Shown: in pieces, positions 24,285 through 33,358 of the stretch
How the letters are laid out: each line of letters starts with the position of its first letter
Position numbering within the stretch: the first letter of the stretch is position 1
Program-made: the position numbers and the translations under genes
Origin: Verrucomicrobiia bacterium
GTDB taxonomy: Bacteria > Verrucomicrobiota > Verrucomicrobiia > Limisphaerales > UBA11358
Length of the DNA: 36,140 nucleotides
Direction of reading: 5' to 3'
NCBI GenBank assembly: GCA_025451535.1
Contig: JANWKE010000071.1
Coordinates: forward strand, 1 to 36,140
The notes under the pieces: generated by a model
The model's database searches: none
Seen by the model: only the letters and a program-made list of their open reading frames with translations
Told to the model about the DNA's origin: nothing

Positions 24285-25862
24285 ATGAAAACAAATTTTA
24301 CCATGGAACCGGAGATGCGGAGTGACGTATCCCTGGTGGAAATGAGCCTGGCCGGTGACCGCGATGCCTTTGGCCGGATTGTCGCCCGTTATCAATCTTC
24401 CATCTGTGCCCTCGCTTACAGTGCCTGTGGCAATGTCGGGCGCAGCGAGGACATCGCGCAGGAGATTTTCATTACCGCGTGGCGACGGCTCGGCAGTTTG
24501 CAGGAACCGGCGCGGTTCAGGGCCTGGCTCTATGGCATCGCCCGCAACCTCATCCATAACGCCTTTCGCCAGCACACCCGCAATCCGCTCGCCGATGCCA
24601 AACTGCTGGAGGAGGGGACGGAACCGGCTGCCACCGCCGATGAACCCGACGAACAGGCCATCAGCAAGGAGGAAGAAACCATTCTTTGGCGCGTCCTGTC
24701 GGGTTTGCCGGAAGTTTACCGCGAGCCGATGGTGCTTTTTTATCGCCAGAATGAGTCCATTCCGCAGGTGGCCGACGTGCTGGAACTTTCCGAAGAGGCG
24801 GTGCGGCAGCGTCTCTCGCGCGGCCGGGCGTTGCTGAATGAGCGGGTGGCGAAAGTGGTTCAGAACGGCCTGCGCCGTTCGGGACCGGCGGACACCTTCG
24901 CGGTGGCGGTGATTGCCGTATTGCCGATGGTGGCGGCAACGACCACGGCCAAAGGCGCCATCATGGGGATGGCTACGACCAAAAGCGCGACCGGCCAAGC
25001 TACCGGCCTGGTTGGTTTTCTAAAAGGCATCGGTTTCTTTGCCGGCCTGATTGCGATCCCGGCCACGCTGGGTACGCTCTTTGGATATAAACTGGGCCGG
25101 GACGCGACCGGCCTTCCGCAGCAGCGCAAGTCTGCGGCCAAATTCTGGCGCATCTTCGGCGGCGGCCTCGTCCTTTTTCTCTTTCTACCATTGCTCCTGA
25201 CCTTCGGGGTCACCCCGTTTTTGCATGAACAGGCCCGTGCCGGATTTCTTTCGGTCATGACGGTTTGGCTGGGGCTGGCCTATCCGCTGGTGCCGGCCTC
25301 ACTCCTGTTTTGGGCCTGGCAACGCCGCCGTAACCGGTCGCATTCCGATGCCAACGACACGGCGCTGATTACCCAACCGGTCGAAAACCTCCAGCCCGGC
25401 CCCGCCCTGAGGATTTCACGGCGCCTGGTTGTGTTCCTGACGGTCGCCGCCGCCGGCCTCCTCGTTTTTTGTTATACCGATATGGGTCACAACATTGGGC
25501 ACCTGTCATCGGCCGAACTCCGTGACCTGATCAACCAAAGCACTCCCGGCGAACTGCGCGTAAGCATCCTGGTGGAACATTATCGCTCCCTTTGGCACGA
25601 GTCACCCGACACGTATCAATCGTTCGATGTTGAAGCCCGGAAAGGTGGCAAGCTGGCCAGGTATTCCGCCAGTGTGGATGAAGCGACCCTGGCATTGCTG
25701 GCGCAAAAAGGAATTGCGTGCCCGACGTATGTTGCAGGCCGCGACTTCGAGATTCTTGGTACGCCGGGCCGGTTGCTGCCGCTCCTGGCCGCGTTTGTCC
25801 TGGCCATCGGCGTCATCTTCCTGCTCAAACGCCGCCGTGCCGCAGGTTCAATCGTGAAGTAG
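24285..25862 (+). CDS. ECF-type RNA polymerase sigma factor fused to a multi-pass membrane domain
   Basis: This protein of about 525 residues starts with an ECF sigma factor. Region 2 is around residues 12-100 (LAGDRDAFGRIVARYQ, then GNVGRSEDIAQEIFITAWRRL, FRAWLYGIARNLIHNAFRQ). Region 4 is around 130-190 (LPEVYREPMVLFYRQNESIPQVADVLELSEEAVRQRLSRGRALL). After residue 200 come about five hydrophobic segments and a loop (about 400-480) that may be extracytoplasmic, ending LLKRRRAAG. The membrane part may act as a built-in anti-sigma or sensor; this is inferred from layout only. A GTG two codons upstream (24279) is an alternative start. Confidence 0.83.
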   Translation: MKTNFTMEPEMRSDVSLVEMSLAGDRDAFGRIVARYQSSICALAYSACGNVGRSEDIAQEIFITAWRRLGSLQEPARFRAWLYGIARNLIHNAFRQHTRNPLADAKLLEEGTEPAATADEPDEQAISKEEETILWRVLSGLPEVYREPMVLFYRQNESIPQVADVLELSEEAVRQRLSRGRALLNERVAKVVQNGLRRSGPADTFAVAVIAVLPMVAATTTAKGAIMGMATTKSATGQATGLVGFLKGIGFFAGLIAIPATLGTLFGYKLGRDATGLPQQRKSAAKFWRIFGGGLVLFLFLPLLLTFGVTPFLHEQARAGFLSVMTVWLGLAYPLVPASLLFWAWQRRRNRSHSDANDTALITQPVENLQPGPALRISRRLVVFLTVAAAGLLVFCYTDMGHNIGHLSSAELRDLINQSTPGELRVSILVEHYRSLWHESPDTYQSFDVEARKGGKLARYSASVDEATLALLAQKGIACPTYVAGRDFEILGTPGRLLPLLAAFVLAIGVIFLLKRRRAAGSIVK

Positions 25863-26002
25863 CCGGGGGGAACGCGCCTTTTAATCAGGCCACCCATAAA
25901 CCGGCGATCAACCGGACCAGCCTGGCCACAACACGGAATTTCAAACCCTTTCCTGCTGTCCCTTGATTTTATCAGTGATGGCGGCAAGTTGGTTGATTCG
26001 TG

Positions 26003-26410
26003 ATGAAAAGGATTCCGCTCATCGGCGTTGGCATCGTGGTGGGTCATACGTTGACCGTCGTCTGGCATCTCATGGTGCTGGCGCAGCTTCGCGGCGCGCT
26101 CAGCATCGGACAGGTGGTCCTGTTCAGCGTCCTTATCAATCTTCTGCCCCTGACGGCCCTGGTTGTACCGTGGCCGCAATTTGCCCGGCTGACGGGCTGG
26201 TTCCTGCTCGTTCCGTTCGGGCTGGGATTGACGATCGGTGGCTATGCGCATTTTTTGAGCAACAGTCCGGATAACGTATTCCGGATGGCTGCCGGCGAAT
26301 GGACAACGCCGTATCGGGTGAGCGCGACGCTCCTTTTACTGCTTCAACTTTCGGGCTGCTGGCTTGGTTGGCGAGTCTTAAAAACCAAAAGCACGAACCA
26401 GTTAGACTAA
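26003..26410 (+). CDS. Small multi-pass membrane protein of unknown function
   Basis: This 135-residue hydrophobic protein has about four predicted membrane segments (GIVVGHTLTVVWHLMVLA, VVLFSVLINLLPLTALVV, WFLLVPFGLGLTIGGYA, ATLLLLLQLSGCWLGW). No family was recognised. It lies 140 bp after the sigma-membrane fusion on the same strand and could be co-transcribed with it. Confidence 0.65.
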   Translation: MKRIPLIGVGIVVGHTLTVVWHLMVLAQLRGALSIGQVVLFSVLINLLPLTALVVPWPQFARLTGWFLLVPFGLGLTIGGYAHFLSNSPDNVFRMAAGEWTTPYRVSATLLLLLQLSGCWLGWRVLKTKSTNQLD

Positions 26411-26485
26411 CCGTAACTTTTGTACAGCTGGCAGAACCGCCCGTTGGAATCGCGGCCGAATCAAGCTCACGTCCCGGATTTGGAG

Positions 26486-27493
26486 TCAGCGATTCAGCGA
26501 GGGCAGGGGATAGGTTGAAATGGCCCGCATGTATTGCGCCCGCTCGAACGTGGCCGGGTCGGCGCAGTTTTTCTGGCTGAGACTGCCTTTGAGCTGGGTC
26601 ACGGATTCGTATTCGTGTTCTTCCATCCACGCGACCAGTTCCCGCTCAATCACGCCGATCTGCTGGACACCGTGCCGGATGAGCACGGAACAAAGCATGG
26701 TTGCATCCGCGCCCGCCATGAGCATCTTCAACACGTCGGTGGCGCGATGCAGGCCGCTGGTCGCCGCCAGACTGGCGTTGAGGCGGAGGTAAAGAATGGC
26801 CACCCAGCGCAAGGGCAGGCGCATGGCCATCGGCGTGCTGAGCAGGATGTTCGGTTTTACTTCCAGCGTTTCCAGATCAATGTCCGGCTGGTAAAAGCGG
26901 TTGAACAGCACCAGGCCGTCCGCACCCGCTTCGTCGAGCCGTTTGGCCATGTATGCAAAATTGCTGAAGAACGGGCTGAGCTTGACGGCGACGGGAATCT
27001 TTACCTCGGATTTCACGGCCTTGAGGATGTCCAGATAGGTTTGCTCGACCCGGGCGGCTGACAGGGTGCAATCCGTCGGGATATAATAGATGTTCAATTC
27101 CAGCGCGTCGGCGCCGGTCTGCTCAATCTGTCGGGCATATTTGGTCCAGCCGCCGGTCGAGGAACAGTTCAGACTCGCAATGATCGGGATGCGCGTCGCT
27201 TTTTTGGCCTTGGCAACATGATGGAGGTATTCCTCGGGACCGAGACAAAATTCCTCCGGCTCGGGAAAATAAGTGAGCGCTTCCGCGAAACTTTCGGTCC
27301 CTTGCTCAAGATGGTGCGCCAGTTCGGCGCGGTCCAGGCGCAGTTGCTCTTCGAACAGGGAATGCAGCACCACCGCCGAGGCACCCGCGTCTTCCATCCG
27401 TTTGACGTTGTCAATTTCCTCCGACAGCGGTGAGGCCGCCGCGACGAGCGGTGTCCGCAGTTTCAGGCCGAGATAGGTGGTGGTCAGGTTCAT
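26486..27493 (-). CDS. Dihydroorotate dehydrogenase-like flavoprotein
   Basis: This 335-residue protein has the FMN-binding TIM-barrel pattern of the PyrD family: [21 protein letters not shown] at the N-terminus, then [43 protein letters not shown] and [16 protein letters not shown]. The usual [16 protein letters not shown] and [16 protein letters not shown] stretches bind the FMN phosphate. It follows nifJ on the same strand by about 100 bp, separated by a repeat element. Such DHOD-like proteins often neighbour PFOR genes, and their substrate is unclear. A role in pyrimidine synthesis is not supported by context. Confidence 0.85.
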   Translation of the reverse strand: MNLTTTYLGLKLRTPLVAAASPLSEEIDNVKRMEDAGASAVVLHSLFEEQLRLDRAELAHHLEQGTESFAEALTYFPEPEEFCLGPEEYLHHVAKAKKATRIPIIASLNCSSTGGWTKYARQIEQTGADALELNIYYIPTDCTLSAARVEQTYLDILKAVKSEVKIPVAVKLSPFFSNFAYMAKRLDEAGADGLVLFNRFYQPDIDLETLEVKPNILLSTPMAMRLPLRWVAILYLRLNASLAATSGLHRATDVLKMLMAGADATMLCSVLIRHGVQQIGVIERELVAWMEEHEYESVTQLKGSLSQKNCADPATFERAQYMRAISTYPLPSLNR

Positions 27494-27500
27494 AGCTTTT

Positions 27501-27587
27501 ATTTATGACTTACGATTTATGATTGATGATTTGCCGGCGTTCTCACCGATCTTGAAATCGTAAATCATCAAATCATAAATCATAAAT
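27501..27587. repeat. ATTTATG/ATTTACG-type inverted repeat between nifJ and the DHOD-like gene
   Basis: The left arm (27501-27532) and right arm (27555-27587) are largely complementary and consist of ATTTATGA, TTACGATT and TGATGATT units around a GC-rich loop. It belongs with the element at 19041-19115. Confidence 0.75.
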
Positions 27588-27590
27588 GGC

Positions 27591-30500
27591 TCACGGTTGT
27601 TGATCCGCCGTAGCCGCGGGTTTCGGCGTCGCCGCCTGCCCGTTGCCGTTGGTCTTCAGATCGCGCCCGCTCAGGAACTGGTAAAATTGAAAGCGGCGGT
27701 CGGCGTCGGCCTGCGCGCGGGCAAACAAAAGTTTGGCATCCTCCGGCTTGCTCTTGGTGAGCATCTTGAAACGGTTTTCTGATAGCAGGAAGTCCTGGAC
27801 TTTCGCCTTTGCCGCCAGGGAATCGAGTTGCAACGGATTTTCACCGCGCTCGGTGCGGCGCGGGTCGAACCGGTAAAGCAGCCATTGGCCGGAATCCACC
27901 GCGAGCTTTTGCTGGCGTGCGCCCACGCCCATGTCAATCGCGACGCCGTGCGCGATGCAATGACTATACGCGATGATGAGCGACGGGCCGGGATAAGACT
28001 CTGCTTCCACAAACGCTTTCAGCGCCTGTTCGTCCTTCGCGCCCAGCGCCACACTCGCCACGTAGATGTGGCCATAGGTCATGGCAATCAGGCCGAGATC
28101 TTTCTTGCCCATCGCCTTGCCGCCGGCCGCAAACTTCGCCACCGCGCCGCGGGGCGTGGATTTGGACATCTGCCCGCCGGTGTTGGAATAAACCTCCGTA
28201 TCGAGCACCAGCACGTTCACGTTGCGTCCGCTGGCCAGCACGTGGTCCAACCCGCCGTAACCGATGTCGTAAGCCCAGCCGTCGCCGCCGACAATCCACA
28301 CGCTTTTCTTTACCAGTTGATCGGCGAGGCCAAGCAGCAGTTTCGCTGCCGGCAAATCGAGCTTCGGCAATTTTGCCTTCAAGGCAGTCACGCGCTCGCG
28401 TTGTTCGAAAATGCCGGCTTCGTCGGATTGATCGGCATTCACAATGCCGTTCACGAGGTCGTCGCCCAGTTGCGGGGCGAGCTGCTTGACCAGTTCGGTC
28501 GCAAACTCCTTTTGTTTGTCAATCGAGACCCGGAAACCGAGACCGAACTCCGCGTTGTCCTCGAACAGGGAATTGCACCAGGCCGGACCACGACCCTCGG
28601 CGTTCTTTGCGTAAGGCGTCGTCGGCAGGTTGCCGCCGTAAATCGAGGAGCAACCGGTGGCGTTGGCAATGATGGCGAGGTCGCCGAAAAGTTGCGACAG
28701 CATTTTAAGGTAGGGTGTCTCGCCGCAACCGGCGCACGCGCCACTGAATTCGAACAGGGGCCGCAGGAGCTGTTGCTGGCGCAATTGCGTTGTCTTGACC
28801 TTGCGCCGGTCCAGCTCGGGCAGGCCGAGGAAGAAATTCCAGTTCTCATGTTCCGGCAACCGCAGCGGCGCCTGCGGCCGCATGTTGATGGCTTTGAGCT
28901 TGGTTTCCGTCTTGTTGCGCGCCGGGCAGATGTCCACGCACAACGAACAGCCGGTGCAATCCTCCGCGGCGACCTGCAGTGTGAATTTCCAACCCTTGAA
29001 CTCGGGATTGCGGCTGTCCGTGCTTTTGAACGTTTTGGGCGCATTGGCCAGGGCCGCCGGTTCGTAAACCTTGGCGCGAATGGTCGCGTGCGGACAAATC
29101 GCGACGCATTTCAGGCATTGGATGCAGACTTTTTCGTCCCAGACCGGGATGTCCAGCGCCAGATTGCGTTTTTCGTATTGGGCGGTGCCGGTGGGGAACG
29201 TGCCGTCCACCGGAAATGCGCTGACGGGCAATTCGTCGCCTTCGCCGGCGGTGAGCCGGCCCAGCACGTCCTTGACGAACTGCGGCGCGTTGGGCGAGAT
29301 CGGCGGGAGCAGGTCGCCGCTGCCGTTGACACTTCTGACCACCGGCACTTCGTGCAAATGTTCGAGTGTATTGTCCACGGCCTTGAGGTTCATGGCCACG
29401 ACTTCCTCGCCTTTTTTGCCGTAGGTTTTCTTGATGGAATACTTGATGGCTTCGATGGCTTTGTCGCGCGGCAGCACGCCGGACAGCGCGAAGAAACAAA
29501 CCTGCATGATGGTGTTGATGCGGCCGCCCATGCCGCTGGCCCGCGCCACTTTCGTCGCGTCAATGACGTAAAACTTCGCCTTCTTGGCGATGAGCGATTC
29601 CTGCACCGGCGTCGGCAGTTTGGACCAGATTTCGTCCTTCGCGTAGGGCGTGTTGAGCAGGAACGTGCCGCCGGGCACCAGGGGTTTGACCATGTCGAAT
29701 TTCTCCAGAAACATCGGCAGGTGGCAGGCCACGAAGTTCGCCCGCGAAATCAAATACGTCGAGCGAATCGGTTCCGGCCCGAACCGCAGGTGCGAAACCG
29801 TCATGCTGCCGGATTTCTTGGAATCATAGACGAAATAACCTTGCGCAAAGTTTTCGGTGCCCTCGCCGATGATCTTGATGGAATTTTTGTTCGCGCCCAC
29901 GGTGCCGTCCGCGCCCAGACCGTAAAACAGCGCGCGAATCACGTCGTCGGGTTCGGTCGAAAAGTTGTGATCCACCGGCAGGCTGGAGTGGGAGACGTCG
30001 TCGGTGATGCCGACGGTGAAATGGGTCTTGGGTTTGGCGGCAGCGAGATTGTCGTACACGGCCTTGACCATGGCCGGTGTGAATTCCTTCGACGACAAGC
30101 CGTAACGTCCGCCGACCACTTTGGGCAGCCATTTCAAATTGCCCCAGCTGTTGGCCATGCCTTCGAGGACCGCCGCGACGCAATCCTGATACAGCGGTTC
30201 GCCCGCCGCGCCGGGTTCCTTGGTGCGATCCAGGACCGCGATGGACTTGACCGAACGCGGGAGCGCCTCCACAAAGCGCTTGCCGTCAAACGGCCGGTAC
30301 AGGCGCACCTTCACCAGGCCGAGTTTCGCGCCGTGCGCGTTCAAATATTCGACGGTTTCATGCGCCGCTTCGCAGCCTGAGCCCATGAGCACGACTACGT
30401 GTTCCGCGTCCGGCGCGCCAACGTATTCGAACAACTTGTAGGCGCGGCCGACCTGTTTCGCAAAATCATCCATCGCCTGTTGCACAATGTCCGGGCAGGC

Positions 30501-31214
30501 GTCATAAAACGGATTGCACGCCTCGCGGGCCTGGAAGAACGCGTCGGGGTTTTGCGCCGTGCCGCGCAGCACCGGATGGTCGGGCGACATCGCCCGCGCG
30601 CGATTTTCCGCCAGCAGCTTGTCGTCAATCAACGCGCGCAAATCCGCCTCGGTCAGCATCTCAATCTTCTGCACCTCGTGCGACGTGCGGAAACCGTCGA
30701 AGAAATGCACGAAAGGGATCCGTGACCGCAGCGTGGCCGCCTGCGCAATCAGCGCGAAATCCGGCGCTTCCTGCACACTGGCCGAGCCGAGCATCGCCCA
30801 GCCGGTCGTGCGCATGGCCATGATGTCGCTGTGATCGCCGAAAATGGATAGCGCATGGGTCGCCACCGCGCGGGCGGTGACATGGAAGACCGTGGGCAGT
30901 AATTCGCCCGCGATCTTGAACATATTGGGAATCATCAACAGCAGGCCCTGCGACGCCGTGAACGTGGTGGCCATGGAACCGGTCTGCAACATGCCGTGCA
31001 CCGCGCCGACGGCTCCGCCTTCGCTCTGCAATTCCACGATGGAGGGGATGGTGCCCCAGAGATTTTTTTTGCCCTCGGACGCCCATTGATCGCAGAACTC
31101 GGCCATCGGCGACGACGGCGTGATGGGGTAGATGGCCATGACCTCGTTGAGGCGATAGGCGACGTGGGCGACGCCTTCGTTGGCGTCCAGTGTCAATTTC
31201 GGTCTCGTGCTCAT
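27591..31214 (-). CDS. nifJ: Pyruvate:ferredoxin (flavodoxin) oxidoreductase
   Basis: This single-chain PFOR of about 1207 residues oxidises pyruvate with CoA to acetyl-CoA + CO2 and reduces ferredoxin. The N-terminal pyruvate/TPP part has MAIYPITPSSPMAEFCDQWA. Two ferredoxin-type clusters are CIQCLKCVAICPHA and CTGCSLCVDICPA. The C-terminal TPP region has ACAGCGETPYLKMLSQLFG, NATGCSSIYGGN, GDGWAYDIGYGGLDHVLASG and TEVYSNTGGQMSKSTPRGA. The length is normal. The ATG at 31214 gives MSTRPKLTLDANEGVAHVAY; an in-frame start 20 codons earlier adds residues foreign to the family. The complete single-chain form suggests anaerobic metabolism. Long antisense frames across it are shadows. Confidence 0.97.
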   Translation of the reverse strand: MSTRPKLTLDANEGVAHVAYRLNEVMAIYPITPSSPMAEFCDQWASEGKKNLWGTIPSIVELQSEGGAVGAVHGMLQTGSMATTFTASQGLLLMIPNMFKIAGELLPTVFHVTARAVATHALSIFGDHSDIMAMRTTGWAMLGSASVQEAPDFALIAQAATLRSRIPFVHFFDGFRTSHEVQKIEMLTEADLRALIDDKLLAENRARAMSPDHPVLRGTAQNPDAFFQAREACNPFYDACPDIVQQAMDDFAKQVGRAYKLFEYVGAPDAEHVVVLMGSGCEAAHETVEYLNAHGAKLGLVKVRLYRPFDGKRFVEALPRSVKSIAVLDRTKEPGAAGEPLYQDCVAAVLEGMANSWGNLKWLPKVVGGRYGLSSKEFTPAMVKAVYDNLAAAKPKTHFTVGITDDVSHSSLPVDHNFSTEPDDVIRALFYGLGADGTVGANKNSIKIIGEGTENFAQGYFVYDSKKSGSMTVSHLRFGPEPIRSTYLISRANFVACHLPMFLEKFDMVKPLVPGGTFLLNTPYAKDEIWSKLPTPVQESLIAKKAKFYVIDATKVARASGMGGRINTIMQVCFFALSGVLPRDKAIEAIKYSIKKTYGKKGEEVVAMNLKAVDNTLEHLHEVPVVRSVNGSGDLLPPISPNAPQFVKDVLGRLTAGEGDELPVSAFPVDGTFPTGTAQYEKRNLALDIPVWDEKVCIQCLKCVAICPHATIRAKVYEPAALANAPKTFKSTDSRNPEFKGWKFTLQVAAEDCTGCSLCVDICPARNKTETKLKAINMRPQAPLRLPEHENWNFFLGLPELDRRKVKTTQLRQQQLLRPLFEFSGACAGCGETPYLKMLSQLFGDLAIIANATGCSSIYGGNLPTTPYAKNAEGRGPAWCNSLFEDNAEFGLGFRVSIDKQKEFATELVKQLAPQLGDDLVNGIVNADQSDEAGIFEQRERVTALKAKLPKLDLPAAKLLLGLADQLVKKSVWIVGGDGWAYDIGYGGLDHVLASGRNVNVLVLDTEVYSNTGGQMSKSTPRGAVAKFAAGGKAMGKKDLGLIAMTYGHIYVASVALGAKDEQALKAFVEAESYPGPSLIIAYSHCIAHGVAIDMGVGARQQKLAVDSGQWLLYRFDPRRTERGENPLQLDSLAAKAKVQDFLLSENRFKMLTKSKPEDAKLLFARAQADADRRFQFYQFLSGRDLKTNGNGQAATPKPAATADQQP

Positions 31215-31352
31215 TTTGATGAAAAATTTAAAATCATTGAATACTGCAACGGCCGTTCGGGCGCTGAATTTCAATCAATTTGGCTCATCGCCAACGACCC
31301 TGAAATCAGCATAGTTTGTAAAGAGGGGACCACCCTCACTTATTTTGCCAAA

Positions 31353-31372
31353 GAAGCAACATCGATTGCTTC
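31353..31372 (-). terminator. Possible intrinsic terminator after the porin gene
   Basis: A 7-bp stem (GAAGCAA/TTGCTTC, 6-nt loop) lies 27 bp downstream of the porin stop codon. Read on the minus strand it is followed by only three T, so the call is weak. Confidence 0.35.
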
Positions 31373-31399
31373 ATTCATCCGATTTCACAGAACCACTGC

Positions 31400-32860
31400 T
31401 CAAAACGTGTATTTCACCGCCAACGACACGAGGTTGCGTGAAAACTCACGACCGTCGGCGAAGGCGGCGCCCGCCGCGCTCGTAGACGTTTTGTTGTCCA
31501 CCAAATCGTAAGACCAGGCCAGCTCGGCGCTCAGGTGCTGGTTGTGAGTGTAAGTCAGCCCGGCGCTCGGGGTGTAAATCCAGTCGTTCCGGTTAACCGG
31601 CGCCTGCCAGTCGCCGATGTAAAGTTGGAACCCGGCGCCGGCCGTCCAATGGTCAGTAAACTTATGTTTCCAGGTCGCGCCGTAGGTGATGTCTTCATAA
31701 ACGCTCTGGCTGGAAAACGCCGGCTGCTCGTAACGCCGAAACAACAGGGTCAAGGTATCGTTCTTGTCGGGTAATAAGGTCGCCATGGCGTCCACCCAGT
31801 AAAGCTGGCGATTGCGATCGAAGCCCGCCGGTGTGCCGCTGGCCCAGGTGCGGATTTCCGGGCCGCCCAGCGCGGCCAGCTTGAGCCATGATGTCGGACT
31901 GCCTTCCACCCCGACGAGGATGCGGTGATAGGAACTGTCGTAGGGACTGTCGGTGAATGCCGTATTGGCCGCGTTCGGGCCGACGAATTGGTCTTGCCGG
32001 CCATAACGGTAACCGAGGACGAGATACGTTTTCTGGCCCACGTCATAGCCGACGTCCACGCCGCCATTCACGTCCTGCCGGTCGAGATAATTTTCGTAGG
32101 TATAAGCCGGGTCCGTGTTCAATCGCTGCCCGGTCAGGAAATCATGATAGTAACTCGCGGCTACCGGGCGGATGAACCATTTGCCGAACGGCAGCGTGAC
32201 GCGGAAGGTGTTGCGGAAAACGAACTGCTCACGCCGGTCGCGCAGCGGAATGCCACCGATGGCCGGGCAATCATCGGGCCGGGCAAAAACCGGGCCGACG
32301 GTGCTGCCTTCGATAAACGTCGGACTGTTGAGCAATTCCCAGGTGGCATCCTTGATTTTGCCGTTGAAATTGAGCGTGACGCGGTGTGCGACGTAATCTT
32401 CGTCTTCTGCCGACGTGTAGAGCGCAATTTCCGGCGCGTAAAACGCCGTCACGTTGAAGGCCGCACCGGGCTGGTAGTTCAGGCCCAGCCGCGGGAGAAT
32501 GGTGGTTACCAGGGACGATTTCAGGGGGGACACGGCGTGCAGCCCGGCACCGGCTGCGATAATGACATTGCCCGGTAAGGGTGCGGTGTCCTGGATGTAA
32601 ACGTTGTTGTCAAAGGTTTCCTTTAACGTGACATCGGCTTTCCAGGTCAGGTTGGTGTCGGCCGCGAAGATCGGGCCGGCCAGCAAGGTGATGGCAAATA
32701 TCACGGGCCAACTCCCATTGATCGTAGCGGCGTTTCGGTAGAGCGCCGCCAACTCCGGAAAATTGAAGAGTGCGGCCTTCTGCCGAAAGCCGCTACGCGG
32801 GTTTTGCCAGGATTCCCGATTGTGGTTTGCGGCAGGAGAAGTTCCAGTTTTGTGAGTCAT
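31400..32860 (-). CDS. Outer-membrane beta-barrel protein (porin-2-like)
   Basis: This 486-residue protein has an N-terminal region with a hydrophobic signal stretch (WPVIFAITLLAGPIFA, about residues 50-66). It continues as alternating amphipathic strands rich in Tyr, Trp and Asp, with repeated patterns such as YLVLGYRYGRQDQF and WTAGAGFQLYIGDW. It ends in KYTF, with the terminal Phe used by the barrel-assembly machinery. The pattern fits a beta-barrel outer-membrane protein of the BBP2/porin-2 type. Its ligand is unknown. The signal begins late, so translation may start downstream of the ATG at 32860. It lies on the same strand as the following DUF3788 gene. Confidence 0.75.
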   Translation of the reverse strand: MTHKTGTSPAANHNRESWQNPRSGFRQKAALFNFPELAALYRNAATINGSWPVIFAITLLAGPIFAADTNLTWKADVTLKETFDNNVYIQDTAPLPGNVIIAAGAGLHAVSPLKSSLVTTILPRLGLNYQPGAAFNVTAFYAPEIALYTSAEDEDYVAHRVTLNFNGKIKDATWELLNSPTFIEGSTVGPVFARPDDCPAIGGIPLRDRREQFVFRNTFRVTLPFGKWFIRPVAASYYHDFLTGQRLNTDPAYTYENYLDRQDVNGGVDVGYDVGQKTYLVLGYRYGRQDQFVGPNAANTAFTDSPYDSSYHRILVGVEGSPTSWLKLAALGGPEIRTWASGTPAGFDRNRQLYWVDAMATLLPDKNDTLTLLFRRYEQPAFSSQSVYEDITYGATWKHKFTDHWTAGAGFQLYIGDWQAPVNRNDWIYTPSAGLTYTHNQHLSAELAWSYDLVDNKTSTSAAGAAFADGREFSRNLVSLAVKYTF

Positions 32861-32870
32861 GGTTTTGTTC

Positions 32871-33290
32871 TCAGTGGGCGAGTTTGATTCCCGCGAGTTT
32901 GGTCACGGTCTCGATGTCTTTGGCCTTCATGATTTCAATCCGGACGGCGGTTCCCTCGGGGTAGCGTTTGGCTTCGCCAATGAGTTTAATCATGCTTTGG
33001 GGAAGATCACTCCGGCGCGCCGCCGCCACTGCCTTGTCACCGAGGACGAACGCTGTGCGAAACGCGCCCTGGCATGGGCCGAGATACACAATGTTTCGGC
33101 CCTTGCTCTTCAATCGCAGCGACCAGCCGGCTTTGGGCGAATAGGAATTCCATTCCTGAACGGTCAACTTGTGTTCACCGGCCAGATCGGCCAATAACCG
33201 GTCCCAGAGCGCCTTGGCGGGGCCTAGCGCGTCGGTCAATTCGACGTCCGTGGGCGGATGCGATTTGCCTATAAATGCGTTGTGCAGCAT
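32871..33290 (-). CDS. DUF3788 family protein
   Basis: This protein of 139 residues matches the small DUF3788 pattern: NAFIGKSHPPTDVELTDALG, then WDRLLADL, EWNSYSPKAGWSLRLKSKGRNIVYLGPCQGAFRTAFVLGDKAV and a C-terminus ending in KLAGIKLAH. The function of the family is unknown. The ATG at 33290 gives the family-like start MLHNAF; an upstream in-frame start at 33332 runs into the palindrome. It lies 10 bp before the porin gene on the same strand. Confidence 0.8.
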   Translation of the reverse strand: MLHNAFIGKSHPPTDVELTDALGPAKALWDRLLADLAGEHKLTVQEWNSYSPKAGWSLRLKSKGRNIVYLGPCQGAFRTAFVLGDKAVAAARRSDLPQSMIKLIGEAKRYPEGTAVRIEIMKAKDIETVTKLAGIKLAH

Positions 33291-33320
33291 GGGTGGAGCC
33301 GGGTTGAATTCAGTTGGTGT

Positions 33321-33344
33321 CTGCCGGGGCACGTGCCCCGGCAG
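33321..33344. repeat. Perfect 24-bp palindrome downstream of acs
   Basis: CTGCCGGGGCAC is followed directly by its complement GTGCCCCGGCAG without a loop. It lies 15 bp after the acs stop and 30 bp before the DUF3788 start. No T-run follows. It may be a binding site or a REP-type repeat, and could act as a transcript-stabilising hairpin. Confidence 0.8.
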
Positions 33345-33358
33345 CGTGTTTCTGATGT

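Noticed and set aside
27828-30380. 850-residue frame opposite nifJ
   Set aside because: Antisense shadow produced by codon bias; no motifs, and the sense strand encodes a complete PFOR.
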